A stretch of DNA of 64,000 nucleotides from a virus, in the IMG/VR virus record IMGVR_UViG_3300037245_002163, positions 1 through 64,000 of that record; one strand, 5' to 3'. Below the pieces are notes generated by a model. It made no database searches, was not told the DNA's origin, and saw only the letters and a program-made list of their open reading frames with translations. Positions 26,168 to 34,171 of the stretch are shown here, in pieces. Numbering within the stretch: the first letter of the stretch is position 1; each line of letters opens with the position of its first letter. Made by a program: the position numbers and the translations under genes.

Positions 26168-26406
26168 GCGATCTACGTAAGGGGGGACCGTCCTGTAAGA
26201 AGTGGCGGTTCATAGCGCACACGGGGAACACGCCGGTTTCGGCAGTGGATTTGGGCGATCTCGATGAGGTCGTGATTGCTGATTGGCTGCACGTCGAACG
26301 TATGGATGGCGACGCGTGGTGGATTCAGATCGGTGACAAGGTGTTCGATGTGTTCTTGAAAAAGGACGGCACGGTAAAGACGATGGTGGAACGCAGTGAC
26401 GACTAA
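26164..26406 (+). CDS. Small unknown protein in recombination operon
   Basis: 80 residues from ATG 26164 overlapping the upstream stop. Beta-rich, with WLHVERMDGDAWWIQIGDKV and a C-terminal FLKKDGTVKTMVE. Overlaps the SbcDC gene start by 11 nt. Unrecognised. Confidence 0.55.
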   Translation: MSDLRKGGPSCKKWRFIAHTGNTPVSAVDLGDLDEVVIADWLHVERMDGDAWWIQIGDKVFDVFLKKDGTVKTMVERSDD

Positions 26407-29383
26407 AAAACGCAGCAAGAAAACCGCACGCCCGATCGATGACGTGGTGCTCGCTCCGTGGAAGGCGGTAGTCTTCGGCGACCTTCACGTGTCGCAAAAG
26501 ACGCTCGACCGTTGCCTAGACGTGCTCGCGCGTGTGCGCACGTTAGCGCAGACGCATGACGCGATGGTGATCTGTACGGGTGACTTCTGGCATCAACGGG
26601 GCGTCTTGAGTGTGCGGCAAATGGACGCGCTACTCGATGAGCTTGATCAGTGGAAGGGCATAGAGTTTGTGATCATTCCGGGCAATCACGATCAGGTGAG
26701 CCAAGATGGGACGATCCACGGCGTGCGCATGTTCGGCGCGTACCCCAATATCACCGTCGCGACTGAGCCGTTGCTTTGGCACCATAGCAAGGTCGCATTC
26801 TTACCGTGGCGCGAAGAGCCGGGCGAACAAGCGAAGCTCTTTGCGGAGCTTGAAGGCGGCACCCCCTGGACCGTCTTTGCGCATGCCGAAGTGCAAGGTG
26901 CGACTACCAACGGCGCGCATATCTCGCCCGGTCGTGTGAGCATCGCCGAAGTCGAAGCGGATACGCGTGCGTGCTATTGCGGGCACTATCACAAGCGTCA
27001 GAAGCTAGGGAAGCATACGTGGTACTTGGGCTCGCCCTTCGAACAGAATTTCGGAGAGCGCGACATGCCGCACGGCGTGGCGCTCATCGAAGAGGGGCAT
27101 GCCGAGCCTCACTTTATCGACTTCGACGATCTGCCCAAGCACCATCGGCTGGTCTACGGCAAGAGCTGGAAAGACGCGGCAACGATCGCGGCGCACGATA
27201 TCGTCGAAGTGCATGCGCCCGCCGATGTAATGGGCACGGATCGGCTCGCTCAGGTGATCGAAACGATCCCAGCGGCCGATGTGCGCACGCTCTTGGCGAC
27301 TGAGGAAGACGATGAGATCAGCGTCCCGTCGATCGCCATGGGGCTCGATGAGGCGATGCACCAATGGGTCGAAGACTGCGACGGCACCGATCTCGACAAG
27401 TTCCGGCTACGTCAGCTTGGCCAGACCATCCTGGCGGAGATCCCAGAGGCGCGAGCGGTACAACCGTTAGCGCCAGAAGTTGATATCAAGCGGGTGACCG
27501 TTACGGACTTCTGCGGGGTTCGGGGCACGCGATCCTTCGACTTCCCCGATGGGGTGACGCTGATCAAAGGCCCGATGGGCGCCGGCAAAACGTCCATGAT
27601 GGATGCGCTTACGTGGGTCTTCTTTGGGACGACTACGCCCCGCAAGGCCGGCAGCCATGGCGCGAGCCTTCGGGCCGATGAGGTGGTCCACGATGAAGCG
27701 GCGAGCTGCACCGTGGTCGCCGAAGTGGCGCTACAGGGCCGGAAACAGCCCGTGGTCGTCACGCGCACTAAGAAGCGCGGCGTTGGGAGCAAGGCCAAGC
27801 TCACGGGGATCAAGGCCCCCGATGGCATCGCCGACCAGCAAGAGCTGATCCATGCCACGCTGGGGATCAATCACGCCCTTTGGCGCACGTGCGTCTACTT
27901 GGGGCAAGGGTCCGTGGGCAACTTTGTCACGGACGCCGACAAGCGCCGTAAAGACCTTCTGAGCGCCGCGTTCGGCCTAGACGCATGCCCGACTGCCCAA
28001 ACGTACGTACGCGCCCGGCTCAAAGACGTAGAGGGCTCCGTGGAGCGGCTACGGATGCAAATGCACTCCGACGAGCGCGCGATCCAAGTGCTTCAAGAAA
28101 CGGACTACAAGGTGCAGATCGCGCAGTGGGAAGAGCACCGCAAGATTGCCCTAGAGGCCGCGCGAAAAGAGGGTGAGGGCGCCAAAGAGCTAATGGGGCA
28201 GTGCGACGGGCACTTGCAGAGCGAAGAGCAATGGCTGCAAAGCAAGGCCAGCCATACGGAGCACGTCGACACGCTTACCAAGTCGCTGATCCGATCGTCG
28301 CCGCAGAACAAGGCCGCGGAGCTACAGCAACAGTTCGGCGCGCTCAAAGCCGAAAAGGCCATGATCGAGCGCGATGAGGCCCTTGTGCGCCAAGAGCTAG
28401 ATCGGCATTTCGATGCGGTGAAAAACGGCACAAGCGTATGCCCGACTTGCGAGCGGCCCTTCGATGCGTCCCATCAAGAGCAACACGCCGCCGCCTTGGA
28501 CGCCAAGGTACGCGGCTTCGTGGCGACCATTCAGACGTTCGATGTGAAAATGAGCGATCTCAGCGTCAAGATGGGCGAGCTGGACACGGGGGCCGACCAG
28601 CAATCGGCGCACATCGAAGCCCAGATCCAAGAGAGCCGGGAAGCCCTCGAAAAGTGCGCCGAAGCTCTCAACACCTTGACCGTGATCAAGACTAACCGGG
28701 TGAACGCGGAGAAGCGGCTGCATGAGGCTCGCGCGGAGTACACGCGACGCGAGCGCGAAGTGAACCCCTTCGGGGCCAAGCAAGCCGAGTGCGAAGCCAA
28801 GATCGCTACGCTCACAAGCAAGCAAGCGGCGGATCGTGTCGAGATGGATTCGTACGATGAGAAGCGGAACGACTTTTCGTTCTGGGAACGGGGCTTCGGG
28901 GCCAAGGGGCTCCCGGTGCTTGTGCTCCGCGCGGCGCTCCATGAGCTGGAGACCTACGCCAACACGTTCATGAGCCAGCTTCTACAGGGCCGGATCTTCA
29001 CGAAACTACTCATGAAGGGCGAAGAGCTAAAGATCCACTTCTACGCCGTCGACCCGGTAAGCGGGAAGGTCCATGAGCGGCGCTACGAACAGCTCAGCGG
29101 CGGCGAGCGCCGATGCGTAGAGTTGTCGTTCAATCCATTCGCGCTAGGCGAGATGGTGTTCAATCGCTGCGGGGTGCGGGTCAACACGCTCATCGTGGAC
29201 GAGCTGACGACCCACCTAGGGCAAGACGAAAAGCCGATCGTGTGCGATATCCTTCGAGACCTAGACCGGAAATCCGTGGTTGTCATTGACCACGATCTAT
29301 CCGTACAAGGCGAGTTCGATCAGGTATGGGATCTAAGCGCGCCGCCAGAAGCGGTGCCGGAAGCCGAAGCGGGGGCCGCATGA
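26396..29383 (+). CDS. Single-chain SbcD-SbcC (Mre11-Rad50, gp47-gp46) nuclease/ATPase fusion
   Basis: 995 residues from GTG. N-terminal calcineurin-like phosphoesterase with all five metal motifs: VVFGDLHVS (about 27-35), GDFWHQR (about 62), PGNHDQ (about 95), FAHAEVQ (about 161), CGHYHKRQ (about 196). From about 370 a Rad50-type ATPase begins: Walker A GPMGAGKTSMMD (about 393), long coiled coil with zinc-hook CPTC (C682, C685), signature LSGGERRCVEL (about 900) and Walker B TLIVDEL. It processes DNA ends for recombination. In T4 and bacteria these are two separate proteins; here one frame with no stop carries both. Confidence 0.92.
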   Translation: MTTKKRSKKTARPIDDVVLAPWKAVVFGDLHVSQKTLDRCLDVLARVRTLAQTHDAMVICTGDFWHQRGVLSVRQMDALLDELDQWKGIEFVIIPGNHDQVSQDGTIHGVRMFGAYPNITVATEPLLWHHSKVAFLPWREEPGEQAKLFAELEGGTPWTVFAHAEVQGATTNGAHISPGRVSIAEVEADTRACYCGHYHKRQKLGKHTWYLGSPFEQNFGERDMPHGVALIEEGHAEPHFIDFDDLPKHHRLVYGKSWKDAATIAAHDIVEVHAPADVMGTDRLAQVIETIPAADVRTLLATEEDDEISVPSIAMGLDEAMHQWVEDCDGTDLDKFRLRQLGQTILAEIPEARAVQPLAPEVDIKRVTVTDFCGVRGTRSFDFPDGVTLIKGPMGAGKTSMMDALTWVFFGTTTPRKAGSHGASLRADEVVHDEAASCTVVAEVALQGRKQPVVVTRTKKRGVGSKAKLTGIKAPDGIADQQELIHATLGINHALWRTCVYLGQGSVGNFVTDADKRRKDLLSAAFGLDACPTAQTYVRARLKDVEGSVERLRMQMHSDERAIQVLQETDYKVQIAQWEEHRKIALEAARKEGEGAKELMGQCDGHLQSEEQWLQSKASHTEHVDTLTKSLIRSSPQNKAAELQQQFGALKAEKAMIERDEALVRQELDRHFDAVKNGTSVCPTCERPFDASHQEQHAAALDAKVRGFVATIQTFDVKMSDLSVKMGELDTGADQQSAHIEAQIQESREALEKCAEALNTLTVIKTNRVNAEKRLHEARAEYTRREREVNPFGAKQAECEAKIATLTSKQAADRVEMDSYDEKRNDFSFWERGFGAKGLPVLVLRAALHELETYANTFMSQLLQGRIFTKLLMKGEELKIHFYAVDPVSGKVHERRYEQLSGGERRCVELSFNPFALGEMVFNRCGVRVNTLIVDELTTHLGQDEKPIVCDILRDLDRKSVVVIDHDLSVQGEFDQVWDLSAPPEAVPEAEAGAA

Positions 29384-29856
29384 GAACGGAAGTGGGGAAG
29401 GATCGGGACCGATTGAAGCGTGAGAACGCGCGCTTGCGGGAGCGCATTCACAAGATGGAATCCCCCGATGAGGTTCGACGCGACACGGAGCATTGGTACG
29501 AAGTGGTCGAATACTTCGACGCGGATGCGATCCAGAAGCTCCCGGTCGACGGGGGTAGCGCGTTCATCATGGGCAAGCTCGATGAAGTGAACATCGTCGA
29601 AGTGGGCAAGGGCACGCCGATGGACGCGATCAAGCGGCTAGGGGAATGGCTCAAAGAGAATGGCATCGATGCTTTGCTGGTCTCCGAAGGCGTCAAGTTC
29701 ATGAAGCTCCGCCCCGCAACCGATACCCAATCCGAAAAGCTCGACCGTTACGAGCAAACGAGGCGCGACGCGGAATCCGAAGCCGACAAGCCCCCGCTGC
29801 CGGAGGGACCGCCGGAGCCCAAGCACATCCCCGAAGAGTTCGAAGGCCGCGCTTGA
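29380..29856 (+). CDS. Unknown protein after SbcDC
   Basis: 158 residues from ATG 29380 (ATGA overlap). N-terminal coiled coil (DRDRLKRENARLRERIHKME), then a compact domain with FIMGKLDEVNIVEVGKGTPM and an acidic, proline-rich tail (PPLPEGPPEPKHIPEEFEG). Stop overlaps the RuvC-like start (TTGA). Not recognised. Confidence 0.5.
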   Translation: MRTEVGKDRDRLKRENARLRERIHKMESPDEVRRDTEHWYEVVEYFDADAIQKLPVDGGSAFIMGKLDEVNIVEVGKGTPMDAIKRLGEWLKENGIDALLVSEGVKFMKLRPATDTQSEKLDRYEQTRRDAESEADKPPLPEGPPEPKHIPEEFEGRA

Positions 29857-30395
29857 AGGTTGTCTACATGGGCATAGACCCCGGCAAGACCGGGGCACTT
29901 GCCATGCGCTCGCTGGACGGCTTGTGGCGCGGTGTGGACTGCCCGCTTGTCGAAACCAGTACCAAGACGCGTAAGAGCAAGACGACGGGCAAGGTCACCA
30001 CGACCGTCAAAAAAGAGTCGAGCCCCGTGCTCATGGCAGAGCTGATTCGTGACGTTATGGAAGCCGCGGTTCATAAAGATGCGCGGTTCGTTGTCTACGT
30101 CGAAAAGGTCTCCGCCATGCCGGGCCAGGGCGTTACGAGCATGTTTAGCTTTGGGCGCAACTTCGGGCAGTGGGAAGGGGCCGTTGCCGCGCTTGGCTGC
30201 GAAATACACTACGTCACTCCGCAGCGTTGGAAAAAGGTCATGCTCGCCGATGCCCCGAAGGGGAAAGAAGCCTCACGCATGAAGGCGTTACAGCTCTTCC
30301 CCTACCTTGCCGCTGAGTTGAAACGCAAAAAGGATAATGGCCGCGCCGAAGCTCTGTTGATCGGGGAGTACGGCCGTCGCGCTGAAAGCACCTAG
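29853..30395 (+). CDS. RuvC/RNase H-like Holliday junction nuclease
   Basis: 180 residues from TTG overlapping the upstream stop. MGIDPGKTGALAM gives the first catalytic Asp; VYVEKVSAMPGQGVTSMFSF carries the conserved Glu; the C-terminal DNGRAEALLIGEYG supplies the last acidic residue. This matches phage RuvC-like resolvases that cut branched DNA before packaging. A Thr/Lys-rich insertion (STKTRKSKTTGKVTTTVKKE) separates the first two motifs. Confidence 0.82.
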   Translation: MKVVYMGIDPGKTGALAMRSLDGLWRGVDCPLVETSTKTRKSKTTGKVTTTVKKESSPVLMAELIRDVMEAAVHKDARFVVYVEKVSAMPGQGVTSMFSFGRNFGQWEGAVAALGCEIHYVTPQRWKKVMLADAPKGKEASRMKALQLFPYLAAELKRKKDNGRAEALLIGEYGRRAEST

Positions 30396-30677
30396 GTGAC
30401 ACGCCAAGAGATAGAAGAGTCGCTACAGCTCCGCGTGGGCTACTTGTTTGGGGTCGCGCCCGCGTCAGTGCGGGTGGTGTGGGACGCGCGCAAAGACAAG
30501 CCGCGTATTCGCGTCCCGAGCCGGCTGCACACGGTGCTGTTCACGGATGAACAGCGAGCGGAGATCATCGGCGACGCAATCGACACGGTGCTCCGTCAAG
30601 AGCTAAAGTCGCTTGGCGATACCACGGAGCTGAGCGACGAAGAGCTGACCGCGCGATTGCGAGCCCTACGTGACTGA
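30396..30677 (+). CDS. Small unknown protein ending in the SDEELT motif
   Basis: 93 residues from GTG. Core beta/alpha domain with PRIRVPSRLHTVLFTDEQRA; C-terminus TELSDEELTARLRALRD. The 17-nt word AGCGACGAAGAGCTGAC at 30633 is repeated exactly at 41359 and 42427 in other genes. Function unknown. Confidence 0.6.
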   Translation: MTRQEIEESLQLRVGYLFGVAPASVRVVWDARKDKPRIRVPSRLHTVLFTDEQRAEIIGDAIDTVLRQELKSLGDTTELSDEELTARLRALRD

Positions 30678-31473
30678 TCCCAAGCCCCCTAAGAAACGTC
30701 GACTGCGAAAGAGGCGCATCCCCAAGAAAGCGCCCGCAAAGAAAGCGCCCGCAAAGAAGGCCCGTAAGAAGCGGGTCATGAAGCCGAAAAAGGCCGCGCT
30801 CCAAAAGGATCTCCCGAAGACCCACGTGGTGCGCCAGCAAGCCCTTGCTGACTTTGTGAGCGACGTGGAGAGCCGCGATGAGGGCTACCACTACATACGC
30901 GAGGATCGCACGTACGAAAAGCACGTGACGATCCACATCTTTCGCAAGTGGAAGCACACGGACGAATGGGAGCTGCACCGGGCCGCGTATTGGGCCGAAG
31001 CGCAAAAGATGCTCCTAGAGAAGACGCGCGATCAGACCGTGCAAATGCTCGCCGACTCGATGAAGCAAATGAACGAGCTGCGCGGCTTTGCCATCGAATG
31101 GTGCGACCCCGTGCGGGACGAGGAAACGGGCGAAGTGCTCCGCTACCCCGCGGAAGACGATGAGGGCAAGCCCCATCGGTTCGCCGGCAAACCCATGCTA
31201 GTGGTGCGCCCGCGCAACTACGAGGGGGCCGTGGCTGCCGCGCTCGCGCTCGATGATGCGGTGCGTGAGCGGCGCGATGAAGTGCTGCGGCTCACGGGCC
31301 AAGGGGAGAGCACATCGAAGGTGTCCGTCGACCCGGTAGTGCAGCAAGTGAAGCTCTCCGCCGAAGACCTTCGTTCGATGGCGCAAGCACTTACCAAGCG
31401 CCGGCAACCGGAGTTGGTAACGCACGCGATTGACATTAGGCCGGAAGACCATAGGCCACACCATGAAGAATGA
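30670..31473 (+). CDS. Unknown protein with histone-like Lys/Ala/Pro N-terminus
   Basis: 267 residues from GTG. Residues 1-45 are highly basic (KKAPAKKAPAKKARKKR), as in histone-like or AlgP-type tails. The folded part has DEGYHYIREDRTYEKHVTIH and FRKWKHTDEWELHRAAYWAE followed by a helical region. A DNA-binding or packaging-related role is possible from the tail, but unproven. Confidence 0.5.
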   Translation: MTDPKPPKKRRLRKRRIPKKAPAKKAPAKKARKKRVMKPKKAALQKDLPKTHVVRQQALADFVSDVESRDEGYHYIREDRTYEKHVTIHIFRKWKHTDEWELHRAAYWAEAQKMLLEKTRDQTVQMLADSMKQMNELRGFAIEWCDPVRDEETGEVLRYPAEDDEGKPHRFAGKPMLVVRPRNYEGAVAAALALDDAVRERRDEVLRLTGQGESTSKVSVDPVVQQVKLSAEDLRSMAQALTKRRQPELVTHAIDIRPEDHRPHHEE

Positions 31474-31669
31474 AGGGCCGCGCATCGCGGGTGCCGTGCA
31501 TCCTGCTACCACTGAGGGATTCCGTAAGTTTTTGCAGGAAGCGAATCGCGTTGAACGTGACGGCTATGAGCTGATCGCGGTGGTTCCGTTGGGTCCGCAG
31601 ATCGGTGCCGTGTTCCGCCGTCGCAAAATGGGTACATCCGTTGACACGAATAACAGTTTTTTCGAATAG
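31463..31669 (+). CDS. Small unknown protein
   Basis: 68 residues from ATG 31463 overlapping the previous stop. Single alpha/beta unit FRKFLQEANRVERDGYELIA, then VVPLGPQIGAVFRRRKMG. Unrecognised; the last gene before a leaderless-type promoter. Confidence 0.5.
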   Translation: MKNEGPRIAGAVHPATTEGFRKFLQEANRVERDGYELIAVVPLGPQIGAVFRRRKMGTSVDTNNSFFE

Positions 31670-31679
31670 CTGGTCACGA

Positions 31680-31685
31680 TACGCT
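31680..31685 (+). promoter_or_regulatory. Leaderless-type -10 box TACGCT
   Basis: TACGCT, then 6 nt (TAGGGC) and GTG at 31692. A TTGACA (about 31641-31646) lies too far upstream for a standard spacing to this box. Confidence 0.4.
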
Positions 31686-31691
31686 TAGGGC

Positions 31692-31973
31692 GTGCGGAAG
31701 GCTACGCTTCGCAAAATAGAGCGCGCTAGGAAACGCTTGCTTACTTCGATATCCGCGTTGAACCATGCGGATGACTTAGATGCTCGCGCGTGTGGACTGT
31801 TGCAAGAGCTAACCGCGGAGACGTTGCGTCAGTTGCCGGTGTTGGTCGACGCGCGGACCATGAAAGCCGATGCGATCATTTTGACGCGGGCTCAACTTCA
31901 TGACTTATTAGCCCGCTTCGGGTTAGACTTACTAACCGTGCAGACCGGGGGGCTGTTGCACGGGGACGACTGA
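31692..31973 (+). CDS. Small helical protein of unknown function
   Basis: 93 residues from GTG. Basic N-terminal helix (LRKIERARKRLLTSI), then helical segments ending with LLARFGLDLLTVQTGG. No ribosome binding site; -10 box 6 nt upstream, so leaderless expression is predicted. Unrecognised. Confidence 0.55.
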   Translation: MRKATLRKIERARKRLLTSISALNHADDLDARACGLLQELTAETLRQLPVLVDARTMKADAIILTRAQLHDLLARFGLDLLTVQTGGLLHGDD

Positions 31974-32020
31974 GTGTTTGGCTTTGCGGTCGCAGTGGTG
32001 GACCGCGGCAGGGGGGAACA

Positions 32021-32239
32021 GTGTTCCAAATGATTCGCGCACTAGTGTGCGACGGGTGCTTTCGCTATGAGCGGGCGCCTGAGAAGGTAGAGATCAAGAA
32101 AGGGGAGCGCACGCCGCTGCCCGATGGGTGGGAACGGGTCAAGCTCAAAGGCTGGGTCGGTAGCTTCCACGTGTGCAGCGATTCGTGCGTGACTTTACTG
32201 ACGGATCGTATAAAACCGCCCAATGGCCATATGGACTGA
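32021..32239 (+). CDS. Small CxxC...C zinc-binding-type protein
   Basis: 72 residues from GTG with a GGGGGG ribosome binding site. CDGCFRYERAP and VCSDSCVTLL give two Cys pairs, a likely zinc ribbon. Overlaps the next gene by 17 nt. Unknown role. Confidence 0.6.
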   Translation: MFQMIRALVCDGCFRYERAPEKVEIKKGERTPLPDGWERVKLKGWVGSFHVCSDSCVTLLTDRIKPPNGHMD

Positions 32240-32516
32240 CAAAGACTTCACCCGCCGCCACTATGCCGTCGAAAGCCCCGCGCTAGATGAGGCCCGGCGT
32301 ATCGAGCTGCGGATCATCGTGGACGGCAAAACCATGGTGCAGACTACGGCGCGCGAGCCGGGGATCATGGCTTTCGTGAGCAAGCCGAACGACCAGGGCT
32401 TCGAAATTGAGATCATCGAAGCTACGGGCGCGAAGTACACGGATGTTCGTACGCCGGCCGGGGAGACCACGGAGCCCTTGGCTCGCTGGCAAAAAGAGGC
32501 CCTAGGGCTGGAATGA
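32223..32516 (+). CDS. Small unknown protein
   Basis: 97 residues. Beta-rich middle RIELRIIVDGKTMVQTTARE, then FEIEIIEATGAKYTDV. Stop overlaps the methyltransferase start (ATGA), so co-translated with it. No recognised family. Confidence 0.5.
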   Translation: MAIWTDKDFTRRHYAVESPALDEARRIELRIIVDGKTMVQTTAREPGIMAFVSKPNDQGFEIEIIEATGAKYTDVRTPAGETTEPLARWQKEALGLE

Positions 32517-32989
32517 GGGTCGAGCACCGCTCTCAGCGATCCGACCATGAGACCCCTGAGAGCATTCTCATACGGGTGCGCGCCATTGCGCCGATCGGGC
32601 TCGATCCGGCGAGCCGCAAGGGCAACCCCACCAAAGCGCGGGTTTACCTCACGCCCGATAAAGACGGGCTCGTGCGCCCCTGGACCCATAGCGGGCTCGT
32701 GTACGTGAATCCCCCCTACGGGCGCGCTCACAACCGCGTATGGGCGCGCAAGATAGCCATAGAGGGCAAAGCAGGGGCGGAGATCGTCGGCCTTGTAGCG
32801 TCCCGCACGGGCTCCAAATGGTTCGATGAGATGTGGACCGCCGACCGGATCTGTTTCGTGCGGGGGCGCATCCGTTTCGTGGGCGCTGACGCTGGGGCTC
32901 CGTTCGATTCTGCGATCTGCTATTGGGGGGAGCGCGCCAAGCGATTCGATGAGGCGTTCCGCAGCTTAGGGAAGCTGATCCGGCCGTAA
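32513..32989 (+). CDS. Phage-type DNA N6-adenine methyltransferase
   Basis: 158 residues. HETPESILIRVR near the N-terminus, GLDPAS, then catalytic motif IV in VYVNPPYGRAHNRVW (about 63-77), VGLVASRTGSKWFDEMW and GRIRFVG follow the phage Dam-like family (Dam/DNA_N-6-adenine-MTase). It would methylate adenines in phage DNA, protecting against restriction. The SAM-binding motif I is not clear by eye, as usual in this compact family. Confidence 0.78.
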   Translation: MRVEHRSQRSDHETPESILIRVRAIAPIGLDPASRKGNPTKARVYLTPDKDGLVRPWTHSGLVYVNPPYGRAHNRVWARKIAIEGKAGAEIVGLVASRTGSKWFDEMWTADRICFVRGRIRFVGADAGAPFDSAICYWGERAKRFDEAFRSLGKLIRP

Positions 32990-32997
32990 GATGGCGC

Positions 32998-33003
32998 TAC
33001 TCT
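32998..33003 (+). promoter_or_regulatory. Leaderless-type -10 box TACTCT
   Basis: TACTCT followed after 7 nt (ACGCTCC) by GTG at 33011. No -35 box is clear. Confidence 0.4.
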
Positions 33004-33010
33004 ACGCTCC

Positions 33011-33418
33011 GTGGCCAAGCCCCAAGATATCGCCCGGCTACCGTGGGATCAGCCCCGCAGCCACGCGTGGACGACGGCGCATCAACGCGCGCTCGTAATC
33101 GGGTATCTCGAAGGCTACGTGGCTAGCCGGAGCTGGGGCCAAGGCTGGGAAGTCGAAGAGCGGTTCATGGACAGCGGGGTGAACGTACACGTCGCCACGG
33201 GGCCGACTGGCCCTCCGAAAGAACGAACATTTCACCAACGGCCGGGAATGCCTATCCTTGTGCTGGCGGTTTTGCGCGCAAAGGATAATGAGCGATTCGA
33301 GTGCGGCTTGCATTTTCCGCGCGGCACAGACACGGACGTAGGGGAGATCGCGGTGAAATTGGGACTGGCGGCGCACTCATTTGACGCACTTCACCGTGAG
33401 GTTTCGTGGGTGTTCTGA
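33011..33418 (+). CDS. Unknown protein
   Basis: 135 residues from GTG. GYLEGYVASRSWGQGWEVEE and a C-terminal helix; contains the recurrent word GGATAATGAG at 33283 read as AKDNER. No recognised domain. The end overlaps the next gene by 13 nt. Confidence 0.5.
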   Translation: MAKPQDIARLPWDQPRSHAWTTAHQRALVIGYLEGYVASRSWGQGWEVEERFMDSGVNVHVATGPTGPPKERTFHQRPGMPILVLAVLRAKDNERFECGLHFPRGTDTDVGEIAVKLGLAAHSFDALHREVSWVF

Positions 33419-34149
33419 GGCGCGGAAGCCGGGGGCGGTTGCCGTTCGATATCTCCGGGGCGCTTCGCCCCGAAGGCTTTGGTCCGCTCCCTGAGATCGA
33501 CGATGACAGCGATATCGACGGCTTGCCGTGGCATCGGCGAACCGAAGACGCGTGGACCGATCTGCCCTTCCGCAACGTGATCCGCTCCCAGATCGCGCAT
33601 TACCTCAAGTGCCGGCCCGTCGTGAGCAAGTGGGAGCTTTGGGAGATTGCGACCACGGTCAAAAGCTCATGCACCCGACTACCCGCCGATGAAGCCTACC
33701 TTCGACTTCGGATCACCACGTGCGTGGGTGGGGATGGCTGTGGGTGCTCGCATGAGGGGTGCAAGCAATGTGAAGTCGCGTCGCCGTTTCCGGTCGAAGC
33801 GCGCAATCCGGTCGACTCGAATCAGATTTTCGCCCGCATGTTCAACTCTCTCGATATCCTCTGTGGGCTAGTCGTGAGTGGACCAGGCATAGGGATTCGG
33901 TTCTACAATGAGACGCCAAGTGGGGCGATCGATGGGATCAATACTGATTTCCTTGTGAGTCAGAAGTTCTTTGCAAACCGTGAGGCTGTTTATCTGAATG
34001 GAGTGAGGCAAAAGCCAGGCGCCACATGTGACTACACGCGGGCTGAATCCGGTGGGACCGGAACGGGTTTTGATACGATTCGGTTCATAAATTTTGCACC
34101 CATTCCAGGGGACAGTATTTTGATTGACTATGACCTACAAGGGGTCTGA
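33406..34149 (+). CDS. Putative virion protein with C-terminal appendage domain
   Basis: 247 residues from GTG. The N-terminal 130 residues include a Cys cluster (GCGCSHEGCKQC). The C-terminal 95 residues have FYNETPSGAIDGINTDF, EAVYLNGVRQKPGATCDYTR and PIPGDSILIDYDLQGV, a module found at the ends of phage tail and neck proteins. From about 33880 on, base composition drops toward AT compared with the first half, suggesting a domain acquired from another phage. Confidence 0.55.
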   Translation: MGVLRRGSRGRLPFDISGALRPEGFGPLPEIDDDSDIDGLPWHRRTEDAWTDLPFRNVIRSQIAHYLKCRPVVSKWELWEIATTVKSSCTRLPADEAYLRLRITTCVGGDGCGCSHEGCKQCEVASPFPVEARNPVDSNQIFARMFNSLDILCGLVVSGPGIGIRFYNETPSGAIDGINTDFLVSQKFFANREAVYLNGVRQKPGATCDYTRAESGGTGTGFDTIRFINFAPIPGDSILIDYDLQGV

Positions 34150-34171
34150 GGGGACTAAGGGGGAACACTAG

